This document shows positions 16,491 to 23,728 of a stretch of 64,000 bases of DNA, piece after piece. The stretch spans positions 1-64,000 of the forward strand of contig JAGCVD010000019.1 in the NCBI GenBank assembly GCA_017962545.1, written 5' to 3'. The DNA comes from Bacteroidales bacterium. Lineage in GTDB: Bacteria; Bacteroidota; Bacteroidia; Bacteroidales; P3. Every line of letters begins with the position of its first letter. The stretch's first letter is position 1. The notes under the pieces were generated by a model. The model was not told the DNA's origin and ran no database searches. It saw only the letters and a list, made by a program, of their open reading frames with translations. A program made the position numbers and the translations under genes.

Positions 16491-17746
16491 TGTATCAGGA
16501 ACGATTGAAAATAGACTGGCTGTCGGTGGCGTTGTGGGCTGTCTTGATGCTCTTCGGGTGGATGAATATCTATTCCGCCACCTACAATGAGGGACATGCG
16601 GCGTTGTTCGACCTGAAGACCTTCCATGGCAAGCAGTTGCTGTGGATGGGTGTCACCGTGCTGATGGCCGTGTTGATACTCTTCAGTGAGCCTCGTTTCT
16701 TCTCCAATGGCGCCTATCCCATCTATGCCGTCGTGATGGCGTTGCTGGTGGTGACGTTGTTCTTGGCCGTCACGGTGAACGGCGGCAAGTCGTGGATAGA
16801 GATAGGCGGCTTCCGGTTCCAGCCGTCGGAGTTTGCCAAGTTCGCCACAGCATTGGCGCTGGCGAAATATATGTCGGCTATTGATATTGACTGGAAGCAA
16901 CTGCACACCAAGGTGATAGCCTTGGTGCTGGTGGCCATCCCCGCGGGATTGGTGTTCCTGCAGCACGACACAGGCTCGGCGTTGGTGTTTGTGGCTTTTG
17001 TGTTCCCGTTGTTCCGTGAGGGACTGTCGGGAGGCATACTGGTGGTGGGAGCTGTGGCTGTGGTGCTGTTCATCCTCGCCCTGCTGGTGAACAAATACAT
17101 CCTTCTGGGAGCGCTGGCGCTGGTGGCGGTGTTCTATTTGTTTGTGTGGCTCAACAAGCGCAGCGCCAAGGACTATTGGCGCGCCCTCGGCGTGTTGGTG
17201 GTCTGCGCGGCATTTATCTTCTCGGTCGACTTTGTCTTCAACCATGTGCTGGAGTCCCATCAGCGTGAGCGTATCGACGTGCTGCTGGGCAAGACGGAGG
17301 ATCTGCGCGGCTCGGGCTACAACGTGCACCAGTCGAAGATAGCCATCGGCAGCGGTGGCCTGATAGGCAAGGGTTACTTGCACGGCACCCTCACCAAGGC
17401 CGATTTCGTTCCAGAGCAGCACACCGACTTCATCTTCTGCACCGTGGGTGAGGAGTGGGGCTGGCTGGGCTCGTCGGTGGTTGTTGTGCTCTACATTGTC
17501 TTGTTGGTACGGCTTGTCAATATGGCCGAACGGCAGCGAAGCACATTCTCCCGATTCTATGGCTATTCGGTGGCCAGCATATTGTTTATACATTTGTTCG
17601 TCAACGTGGGTATGGTATTGGGATTGGTGCCCGTCATCGGCATCCCGTTGCCTTTCTTCAGTTACGGAGGCTCGTCGCTGCTGGCATTCACCATCCTCTT
17701 ATTCATATTCATCAGGCTTGACGCTACGAAAAACCAGTTATACTAG
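16490..17746 (+). CDS. rodA: RodA, SEDS peptidoglycan glycosyltransferase
   Basis: 418 residues with about ten transmembrane segments; polymerises lipid II in partnership with PBP2. SEDS blocks are visible: GGKSWIEIGGFRFQPSEFAKF, LVFLQHDTGSALVF, and near the end PVIGIPLPFFSYGGSSLL. The start chosen is the ATG at 16490, which shares a base with the mrdA stop (TGATG); a GTG three bases upstream is the alternative. A predicted soluble loop near residues 240-300 (LLGKTEDLRGSGYNVHQSKI) is usual for RodA. clpX begins directly after the TAG. Confidence 0.95.
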   Translation: MYQERLKIDWLSVALWAVLMLFGWMNIYSATYNEGHAALFDLKTFHGKQLLWMGVTVLMAVLILFSEPRFFSNGAYPIYAVVMALLVVTLFLAVTVNGGKSWIEIGGFRFQPSEFAKFATALALAKYMSAIDIDWKQLHTKVIALVLVAIPAGLVFLQHDTGSALVFVAFVFPLFREGLSGGILVVGAVAVVLFILALLVNKYILLGALALVAVFYLFVWLNKRSAKDYWRALGVLVVCAAFIFSVDFVFNHVLESHQRERIDVLLGKTEDLRGSGYNVHQSKIAIGSGGLIGKGYLHGTLTKADFVPEQHTDFIFCTVGEEWGWLGSSVVVVLYIVLLVRLVNMAERQRSTFSRFYGYSVASILFIHLFVNVGMVLGLVPVIGIPLPFFSYGGSSLLAFTILLFIFIRLDATKNQLY

Positions 17747-18970
17747 ATGGCTAATAACAAAACACATAACGAAGAACATTGCTCCTTCTGCGGCCGTCCG
17801 GCCTCGCAGGCCGGCATGCTGCTCAGCGGCATCAGCGGTTACATCTGTGCCGAATGTTCCTCTCAGGCGGAGCGAATCTTCAAAGAGCAGAAACACCAGG
17901 GTTCGAAGTTCGACCTTCAGGGGATGGAGATACCCACCCCCACCGCGATAAAGGATTTCTTGGACCTCTATGTCATCGGTCAGGAGGCCGCCAAACGGGT
18001 GCTGTCGGTGGCCGTATACAACCACTACAAACGTCTGCGCTATAACAAGGAGCACGGCGACAAGAACGAGGTGGAAATAGAGAAGTCCAACATCGTCATG
18101 GTGGGTGAGACGGGTACGGGCAAGACCTTGCTGGCGCGCACCATCGCACGTCTGTTAAAGGTGCCGTTCTGCATTGCCGATGCCACCACACTGACGGAGG
18201 CCGGCTATGTGGGCGATGATGTGGAGAATGTCCTGGTGCGGTTGTTGCAGGCCGCCGACTACGACGTGGCCGCCTGCGAGCGCGGTATCGTCTTCATCGA
18301 CGAGATTGACAAGATAGCCCGCAAGAGCGAGAATACCAGCATCACGCGCGACGTCAGCGGCGAAGGTGTGCAGCAGGCCCTGCTGAAACTGTTGGAGGGT
18401 GCCGAGGTCAACGTCCCTCCCGAGGGAGGCCGCAAGCACCCAGAGCAGAAGCTCATCAAGATTGACACCCGCAATATCCTCTTCATCTGTGGTGGCGCCT
18501 TCGACGGCATCGAGCGCGCCATCGCGGCACGCCTCAACAGCAACGTGATAGGCTTCAAGGGCGACGAGAAGCGCCAGGAACTGGACCGCGACAATATGTT
18601 GCAGTATGTGCAGCCCATGGACCTCAAGAAGTTCGGCCTCATTCCCGAGTTGGTGGGCCGCTTCCCAGTGCTCACGGCGCTGCAGCCGCTGGACCGCGAC
18701 GCCTTGCGCCGCATCCTTACCGAGCCTAAGAACGCCCTCACCAAGCAGTATATCGAACTCTTCAAGATGGACGATGTGACGCTGGTCTTCGACCCCGCCG
18801 CACTCGACCTGGTGGTGGACCGCGCCGTGGAGTACCACCTCGGCGCCCGCGGACTGCGCTCCATCATGGAGGGCATCATGACCGACCTCATGTACGACTT
18901 GCCCGGCATGCCTAAGGGCAGCACCTACACGCTGACCCGCGACGAGGCGGAGAAAAAGATTCGCCTGTAA
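17747..18970 (+). CDS. clpX: ClpX, ATP-dependent protease unfoldase subunit
   Basis: 407 residues; AAA+ unfoldase that feeds substrates to ClpP. The N-terminal four-cysteine zinc-binding domain is present (CSFCGRP ... CAEC, about 10-45). The Walker A motif is GETGTGKT and Walker B is [12 protein letters not shown], with the sensor and C-terminal small domain ([22 protein letters not shown]) intact. The substrate-gripping loop region [15 protein letters not shown] is normal. It begins immediately after rodA and ends 6 bp before the RNase H gene; clpP is not in the window, which is unusual because clpP and clpX are often neighbours. Confidence 0.97.
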   Translation: MANNKTHNEEHCSFCGRPASQAGMLLSGISGYICAECSSQAERIFKEQKHQGSKFDLQGMEIPTPTAIKDFLDLYVIGQEAAKRVLSVAVYNHYKRLRYNKEHGDKNEVEIEKSNIVMVGETGTGKTLLARTIARLLKVPFCIADATTLTEAGYVGDDVENVLVRLLQAADYDVAACERGIVFIDEIDKIARKSENTSITRDVSGEGVQQALLKLLEGAEVNVPPEGGRKHPEQKLIKIDTRNILFICGGAFDGIERAIAARLNSNVIGFKGDEKRQELDRDNMLQYVQPMDLKKFGLIPELVGRFPVLTALQPLDRDALRRILTEPKNALTKQYIELFKMDDVTLVFDPAALDLVVDRAVEYHLGARGLRSIMEGIMTDLMYDLPGMPKGSTYTLTRDEAEKKIRL

Positions 18971-18976
18971 CGACCG

Positions 18977-19651
18977 ATGGCCAAGAAGCAGAAATACTAC
19001 GTGGTGTGGCAAGGCAAGATGCCCGGCATCTATGACAGCTGGGAGGCTTGCAAGGAGCAGGTGCATGGAGTGCTGGGCGCACAGTACAAGGGCTTTGACA
19101 CCCTTGTCGAAGCCGAGCAGGCCAGCAGGATGCCCTACAACAGCGTGGTGGTTCAGAGTAATCGGAATACTCCGGGTGCCCAGAACACTCCGATTCTTTT
19201 CATCGACGAGAATGGCATGACGGCCATCCGCCAGGGTGTCGACAATCCGCCGGTGCTTGACGCACTGGCTGTCGACGCCGCCTGTAGCGGCAACCCGGGA
19301 CAAATGGAATACCAGGGTGTCTACATTCCCACGCGCACGCGTGTATTCCATTATATTAGTGAGAAAGGCACCAACAATATAGGCGAGTTCCTGGCTATCG
19401 TACACGGTCTCAGTTACCTGAAGAAACACCACCTGAACCAGATTATCTACTCCGATTCGGCCAATGCCATCTCCTGGGTGCGCCAGAAGCAATGCAAAAG
19501 CAAGCTGGTGCAAGACGCCAGCACGGCCGAGCTGTGGGATTACATCCACCGTGCCGAGAATTGGCTCCGCACCAACACCTACACCACCGAGATCCGCAAG
19601 TGGGACACCGACCGCTGGGGCGAGATACCGGCAGACTTTGGACGCAAATGA
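18977..19651 (+). CDS. ribonuclease H with N-terminal caulimovirus viroplasmin (hybrid-binding) domain
   Basis: 224 residues. The N-terminal hybrid-binding domain (about 4-48: KYYVVWQGKMPGIYDSW, GFDTLVEAEQA) is like that of eukaryotic RNase H1. The catalytic domain follows from about 95 with the acidic residues in place: Asp in VDAACSGNPG, Glu in NIGEFLAIVHGL, Asp in IYSDSANAI and Asp in KWDTDRWGEIP. It removes RNA from RNA-DNA hybrids. Its stop overlaps the prmC start (ATGA). This domain arrangement is common in Bacteroidota. Confidence 0.94.
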   Translation: MAKKQKYYVVWQGKMPGIYDSWEACKEQVHGVLGAQYKGFDTLVEAEQASRMPYNSVVVQSNRNTPGAQNTPILFIDENGMTAIRQGVDNPPVLDALAVDAACSGNPGQMEYQGVYIPTRTRVFHYISEKGTNNIGEFLAIVHGLSYLKKHHLNQIIYSDSANAISWVRQKQCKSKLVQDASTAELWDYIHRAENWLRTNTYTTEIRKWDTDRWGEIPADFGRK

Positions 19652-20529
19652 ATACCCGCAATCTTCGCTTCAGGTCCAATCGCGTGCGCGATATCCTTGG
19701 GCTCTTCCATGAGGAACTGGATGTCCTGTACGGCAGGGACGAGGTGGGCGTCTTCTGCGAGATGCTCTTCGAGGCTTGGCTGGGGTGGGACAAGGTGCGG
19801 CTGCTGACCTCCAAGGAGCAGACTATCGACCAGAGCGACCTGCTGCGTTTCCACTGGGCGTTGGAGGACCTGAAGGTGTATCGGCCCATCCAGCATATCA
19901 TCGGCTATACAGACTTCTGTGGCTGTCGCATCGCCGTCAATCCCGATGTGTTGGTTCCGCGCCCCGAGACAGAGGAAATAATCCAATGGATTATCACCCA
20001 ACTTTCCATTCCCCATTTCCCATTTTCCGTTCTTGACCTCTGTACGGGAAGTGGATGTATCGCCATTGCGCTGAAGAAAGCCTTTCCCGAGGCTGCGGTG
20101 ACGGCGGTGGAGGTGTCGGAGAAAGCACTGGCCATGGCCAAAGAGAATGCCGAGAGCAACGGCACCGACATCACTCTCCTCCAAGCCGATATCCTCAACT
20201 GTCAACTACCAACTGTCAGCTACCAGCTTATCGTCAGCAACCCGCCTTATGTCCGTGATAGTGAGCGGGCACAGATGCAGCGCAATGTACTGGACTATGA
20301 CCCCGTGCTGGCGCTCTTTGTCCCCGACGACGACCCGCTGCGGTTCTACCGCGCCATCGCCGCCATCGCCAGACAAAGCCTGTCGCCCGACGGCCTCTTG
20401 GTGGTGGAGATAAACGAAGCCTTGGCCGAGGAGACCTGCAGCCTGCTGAGGAACCACGGCTTCCGTCCCGAAGTGCACGAGGACTACCGCGGTAAGCCGC
20501 GCTGGGTCAGCGCTGTTTGGAATCCATGA
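19648..20529 (+). CDS. prmC: PrmC, release factor glutamine methyltransferase, with two small repeat-derived inserts
   Basis: 293 residues from the ATG at 19648, which overlaps the preceding TGA; the open frame extends upstream inside the RNase H gene and was rejected. PrmC methylates the GGQ glutamine of release factors. An N-terminal helical domain (1-75) precedes the AdoMet domain with VLDLCTGSGCIAIAL (128-142) and the catalytic NPPY (198-201). Two short stretches are encoded by low-complexity DNA: residues 118-127 (QLSIPHFPFS) just before motif I and 184-193 (NCQLPTVSYQ) just before NPPY. Both lie next to key motifs but leave them intact. The 3' end overlaps dtd, on the other strand, by 23 bp. 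Confidence 0.94.
   Translation: MNTRNLRFRSNRVRDILGLFHEELDVLYGRDEVGVFCEMLFEAWLGWDKVRLLTSKEQTIDQSDLLRFHWALEDLKVYRPIQHIIGYTDFCGCRIAVNPDVLVPRPETEEIIQWIITQLSIPHFPFSVLDLCTGSGCIAIALKKAFPEAAVTAVEVSEKALAMAKENAESNGTDITLLQADILNCQLPTVSYQLIVSNPPYVRDSERAQMQRNVLDYDPVLALFVPDDDPLRFYRAIAAIARQSLSPDGLLVVEINEALAEETCSLLRNHGFRPEVHEDYRGKPRWVSAVWNP
19999..20028. repeat. CCATTTTCC-type simple repeat inside prmC
   Basis: About 30 bp (AACTTTCCATTCCCCATTTC and continuing CCATTTTCC) of imperfect 7-8 nt repeats, in frame as residues 118-127 of PrmC. It is pyrimidine-rich and compositionally unlike the surrounding GC-rich codons. Confidence 0.55.
20197..20226. repeat. CAACTGTCAACTACCAACTG-type repeat inside prmC
   Basis: About 30 bp of imperfect AACTGTC / AACTACC repeats, in frame as residues 184-193 of PrmC, five residues upstream of NPPY. 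Such 'TCAACTGTCAACT' tracts are familiar as intergenic repeats in Bacteroidota genomes (general recollection), which supports an insertion origin. Confidence 0.55.
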
Positions 20530-20959
20530 TGATTGTGACAGGGCCGTCGTTGACCAACGACACCTGCATGTCGGCGCCGAATTCGCCGGTCTGTATCTCT
20601 CTGCCGAACAGGTTCTGTAACACGGCGATGAACTTCTCGTACATGGGGATGGCGAACTCGGGCCGCGAAGCATGTATGTAGCTTGGACGGTTGCCTTTCT
20701 TGGTGGAGGCCATCAGGGTGAATTGGCTCACCACGAGGATGCCGCTGCCGGGCACCTCGGTGATGGGGATGTTCATCACGCCGTCGGCATCGTCGAAGAT
20801 GCGCATATTGATGACCTTGCGGCACAGGTAGTCGATGTCCTCGTCGGTGTCCTCGTCGCAGACACCCACCAGTATCAGCATCCCCTGTCCGATGCTCGAC
20901 CTCAATGCCCCGTCTATCGTGACCGACGCCTCCTGTACTCGTTGAATGACAATTCTCAT
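20507..20959 (-). CDS. dtd: D-aminoacyl-tRNA deacylase
   Basis: 150 residues; hydrolyses D-amino acids from mischarged tRNA. The family motifs are seen: N-terminal MRIVIQRVQEASVTIDG, the active-site VVSQFTLMAS near residue 77-86, and the Gly-cis-Pro loop NDGPVTIIMDS near the end. It starts within a 4-bp overlap with the helicase gene (ATGA), so it should be cotranscribed and translated with it. The last codons overlap prmC on the opposite strand by 23 bp. Confidence 0.95.
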   Translation of the reverse strand: MRIVIQRVQEASVTIDGALRSSIGQGMLILVGVCDEDTDEDIDYLCRKVINMRIFDDADGVMNIPITEVPGSGILVVSQFTLMASTKKGNRPSYIHASRPEFAIPMYEKFIAVLQNLFGREIQTGEFGADMQVSLVNDGPVTIIMDSKQR

Positions 20960-23304
20960 GATTCTATGATGGTGAGTTTGGCGAACTTGAGCATCAGCTG
21001 TTTCTGGCCGACGCCGTTGCCAAAGAAGACGATGGCTTTACGTGAGTCGCCGTTGCCCTCGACGGCCTGTACAGAGCCGACGCCGAACTTGTCGTGCTGC
21101 ACCTTCATGCCGGGCATGATGGCATTGATGGTGGCGGGATTGTTGGGTACGGTGGGGCCTGAAGGACGCTTCACGCTTTCCACTTTCTTCTTCACGGTCT
21201 CTTTGGGTTTGCCGGCGTTGAAGAAGGCACTGGGCAGGGTGCCGGCTTCAGGGAAAGCCGCCCGTTTAGGCATCTCTATGTATTGGGGGTCAATCTCCTC
21301 CACAAAGCGGCTTACCTCGCCGCCCATGCGCTGGCCGTTGTTGAAACGGGTCTGGGCGTAGCTCAGCGTCACCTGCTTCTCGGCACGTGTCACGGCGACA
21401 TAGAACAGGCGTCGCTCCTCCTCCAGTTCGGGACGACTCATGGCCATAAACGATGGGAATATCTGTTCCTCCATGCCCACCACGAAGACGTAGGGGAACT
21501 CCAGCCCCTTGGCGGCGTGGATGGTCATCAGGCTCACCTTGTCGGCGTCCTTGTCTTTGTCCTTGTCCTCACTGGTGTAGAGGAGCACTTGTTGCAGGAA
21601 CTCATCCAGAGTTCGGAGTGGCCTCACCCCCGCCCCCTCTCCTGATAGGAGATGGGAGTCGCTGCTGTCTTGCCCCCCCTCGCCTTCTAGGAGAGGGGGG
21701 TGGGGGGAGAGGCTTTCTGCTTCTTCGCAAAACTCCTGCACGCCGTTGAGCAGCTCTTCAATATTGTTGATGCGATCAGTATTCTCTGGGTCGTCCTCTT
21801 CTTGTAGGGCTTTAACGATGCCGCTGGCATAGATTATTTGTTTGGCCAGCGTGAAAGCGTCGACCGTGGGCACCTGCGCCCCGAAGCGCTTGATGAGGAA
21901 AACGAAGTCAGTGATGCGCTGTACGATACCGCTGTTGAGTCCAAGACCGAAATCCTGTATATTCTCCAGCACAGTCCAGATGCTGATGTCGTTGTCGGCG
22001 GCCGCCACGCGAATCTTATCCATGGAGGTCTGGCCTATGCCACGGGCAGGGTAGTTGATGACGCGGACCAGGCTCTCGTCGTCGTGGGGGTTGACGGCCA
22101 GACGCATATAGCTGAGGGCGTCCTTTACCTCGCGGCGGCCGTAGAAACTGATACCCTGGTAGATGCGGTAGGGAATATTCATCTTGCGCAGGGCGTCCTC
22201 GACGGCTCGCGACAGTGAGTTCTGGCGGTAGAGCACCGCGAAATCGCGGTAGTCGGCGTCGTCGCCCAGACGGGCATTCTGTATGGCGTCGGCCACGCGC
22301 GTGCCCTCGTCTTTCTCGTCGGCACAGCGCATCAGGTGTATCTTGCCGCCCACGGCGTTGTCGCTCCACAGCTCCTTCTCTATCTGGTCGCGGTTGTGCC
22401 CGATAATGCTGTTGGCCGCCTGCACAATGTTCTTCGTCGAACGGTAGTTCTGCTCCAGCTTGAAAAGCTGCATCTGCGGATAGTCGCGCTTGAAGTTGAA
22501 GATATTCTGTATGTTGGCGCCGCGGAAGGCGTAGATGCTCTGGGCGTCGTCGCCCACCACGCAGATATTCTGGTGGCGGGCAGCCAGTTTCTTGACAATC
22601 AGGTATTGGGCGTAGTTGGTGTCCTGGTACTCGTCGACCATGATGTATTGGAAGCGCTGTTGGTACTTCAGCAGCACATCGGGGAAGTCGCGCAGCAGGA
22701 TGTTCATGTTGAACAGCAGGTCGTCGAAGTCCATGGCGTTCGAGTTGTGCAACCGTTGGTCGTACATCTGGTATATCTGTCCGATGGCGGGGCGTTTGGC
22801 GTCGATGTCGGTCTGGTAGATTTCGGGGTTCTCCATGTAGTCCTTGGGACCGAGCAGGTTGCTCTTGGCCATGGAGATGCGGCTGGCCACATAACTGGGC
22901 TTGTAGGCCTTGGGGTCGAGGTTCAGTTGTTTGACAACCTGCTTGATGGCTGCCTTGGTGTCGTCGGTGTCGTAGATGGTGAAGCTGTTGGTGTAGCCCA
23001 GCTTGTTGCCGTCGCTGCGCAGCAGGCGGGCGAAGACCGAGTGGAAGGTGCCCATCCAGATATTGCGTGCCTCGGAGCCCACCAGTTTGATGATACGATC
23101 CTTCATCTCGCCGGCGGCCTTGTTGGTGAAGGTCAGCGCCAGGATGTGGAAGGGGTCCACGCCCTGCTCCACGAGGTGGGCTATGCGGTAGGTCAGCGTG
23201 CGCGTCTTGCCGCTGCCGGCGCCGGCGATGATCATCACCGGCCCTTCGGTGCACTCCGCCGCCTCGCGCTGCGGTTCATTTAGTTGTGACAATAAGTCGC
23301 TCAC
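20956..23304 (-). CDS. UvrD/PcrA-type superfamily 1 DNA helicase, with an in-frame palindromic insertion
   Basis: 782 residues; 3'-5' helicase for DNA repair and replication. Motif I is AGAGSGKTRTLTYRI (about 27-41), motif II VDEYQDTNYAQY, motif III VGDDAQSIYAFRGA, motif IV LEQNYRSTKNI, and late motifs include TIHAAKGLEFPYVF and LFYVAVTRAEK. Residues about 531-561 in the 2B/1B region are encoded by a 93-bp palindromic element also found in ribD; it lies just before TLDEFLQQVLLYTSEDKDKDKD, itself a small GACAAGGAC repeat. The position is a natural linker, so activity may persist. The C-terminus resembles the PcrA tail that contacts RNA polymerase (VQHDKFGVGSV). dtd overlaps downstream. Confidence 0.95.
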   Translation of the reverse strand: MSDLLSQLNEPQREAAECTEGPVMIIAGAGSGKTRTLTYRIAHLVEQGVDPFHILALTFTNKAAGEMKDRIIKLVGSEARNIWMGTFHSVFARLLRSDGNKLGYTNSFTIYDTDDTKAAIKQVVKQLNLDPKAYKPSYVASRISMAKSNLLGPKDYMENPEIYQTDIDAKRPAIGQIYQMYDQRLHNSNAMDFDDLLFNMNILLRDFPDVLLKYQQRFQYIMVDEYQDTNYAQYLIVKKLAARHQNICVVGDDAQSIYAFRGANIQNIFNFKRDYPQMQLFKLEQNYRSTKNIVQAANSIIGHNRDQIEKELWSDNAVGGKIHLMRCADEKDEGTRVADAIQNARLGDDADYRDFAVLYRQNSLSRAVEDALRKMNIPYRIYQGISFYGRREVKDALSYMRLAVNPHDDESLVRVINYPARGIGQTSMDKIRVAAADNDISIWTVLENIQDFGLGLNSGIVQRITDFVFLIKRFGAQVPTVDAFTLAKQIIYASGIVKALQEEDDPENTDRINNIEELLNGVQEFCEEAESLSPHPPLLEGEGGQDSSDSHLLSGEGAGVRPLRTLDEFLQQVLLYTSEDKDKDKDADKVSLMTIHAAKGLEFPYVFVVGMEEQIFPSFMAMSRPELEEERRLFYVAVTRAEKQVTLSYAQTRFNNGQRMGGEVSRFVEEIDPQYIEMPKRAAFPEAGTLPSAFFNAGKPKETVKKKVESVKRPSGPTVPNNPATINAIMPGMKVQHDKFGVGSVQAVEGNGDSRKAIVFFGNGVGQKQLMLKFAKLTIIES
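21621..21713. repeat. 93-bp palindromic element with terminal inverted repeats, in frame in the helicase gene
   Basis: The ends are GCCTCACCCCC (21621-21631) and GGGGGAGAGGC (21703-21713), one mismatch from perfect. Two inner hairpins are CCTCTCC-tgata-GGAGATGGG-like and CTCGCCTTCTAGGAGAGGGG-like. It is the relative of the ribD element at 3383-3487. It equals 31 codons and is translated, but in a different frame relative to the element than in ribD, so the peptide differs. Confidence 0.87.
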
Positions 23305-23440
23305 AATATAGCTATTAGAGGTGATATACTATATGGAAATCAAAGTGCAAAAATATACATATTTTCCCTAAAATGAAAAAATAGTTATTAACCGTTATAA
23401 CGTATATTAAGACAAAGGATTATTTCAACTGATTATAATC

Positions 23441-23488
23441 ATTTCTTTGGTATTTCTTTGGAAAAAAGCAAAGAAATACCAAAGAAAT
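23441..23488. repeat. perfect inverted repeat, 20-bp arms, copy 2 of the two-copy hairpin family
   Basis: The arm ATTTCTTTGGTATTTCTTTG (23441-23460), loop GAAAAAAG, and its exact reverse complement (23469-23488). As in the copy at 7065-7108, the arm is two TTCTTTGG motifs with an A-rich loop, and the element lies between divergent genes. The arm sequences differ between copies in matching positions (compensated on both sides), which points to selection or copying for pairing. Confidence 0.88.
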
Positions 23489-23551
23489 ACTTTAGAAAGA
23501 CATAAATAATGAGGGGCAAAACAGGAATTTTAGTCAAGGCATCCGTCGGGC

Positions 23552-23621
23552 AGTTATCAACCGAAGAACACCTTGGCAGGTCAAAGAGTTGCCGCGGGCG
23601 GTGCACTTTTTGTTGATAACT
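23552..23621. promoter_or_regulatory. pair of inverted AGTTATCAAC boxes upstream of nrdJ (DnaA-box-like)
   Basis: AGTTATCAAC at 23552-23561 and its exact inverse GTTGATAACT at 23612-23621, 50 bases apart. The core TTATCAACA on the minus strand differs by one base from the DnaA box TTATCCACA. DnaA control of ribonucleotide reductase genes is known in E. coli; here it is a guess. Confidence 0.35.
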
Positions 23622-23728
23622 ATTTGCCGAGGGTAGCCTTTTTCTGTCTATTTTAGCAAACAGAACGGAAGACCGTTGGTTTTGTTTAAACAATTGTAGT
23701 ATAGACAAATAATTAAAAGATTTGTGCC

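Larger units (their letters stand above)
23305..23728. other. divergent intergenic region between the helicase and nrdJ genes
   Basis: 424 bp, A+T rich compared with the genes, no credible coding. It contains a TATTTTTG-like -7 box for the helicase (plus-strand CAAAAATA at 23348-23355), a palindromic stretch near AACCGTTATAACG at about 23390, a perfect 20-bp-arm inverted repeat (23441-23488), and a pair of inverted AGTTATCAAC boxes (23552-23621). No cobalamin riboswitch could be recognised ahead of the B12-dependent reductase. Confidence 0.65.

Noticed and set aside
19492..19647. N-terminal extension of PrmC inside the RNase H gene
   Set aside because: The extension is Arg and His rich, is antisense-like noise in another frame of RNase H, and the ATGA overlap at 19648 gives the conserved PrmC N-terminus.
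23305..23728. Cobalamin riboswitch upstream of nrdJ, or replication origin
   Set aside because: No B12-box or expected riboswitch helices could be recognised, and only two DnaA-like boxes are present without dnaA or other origin genes nearby.
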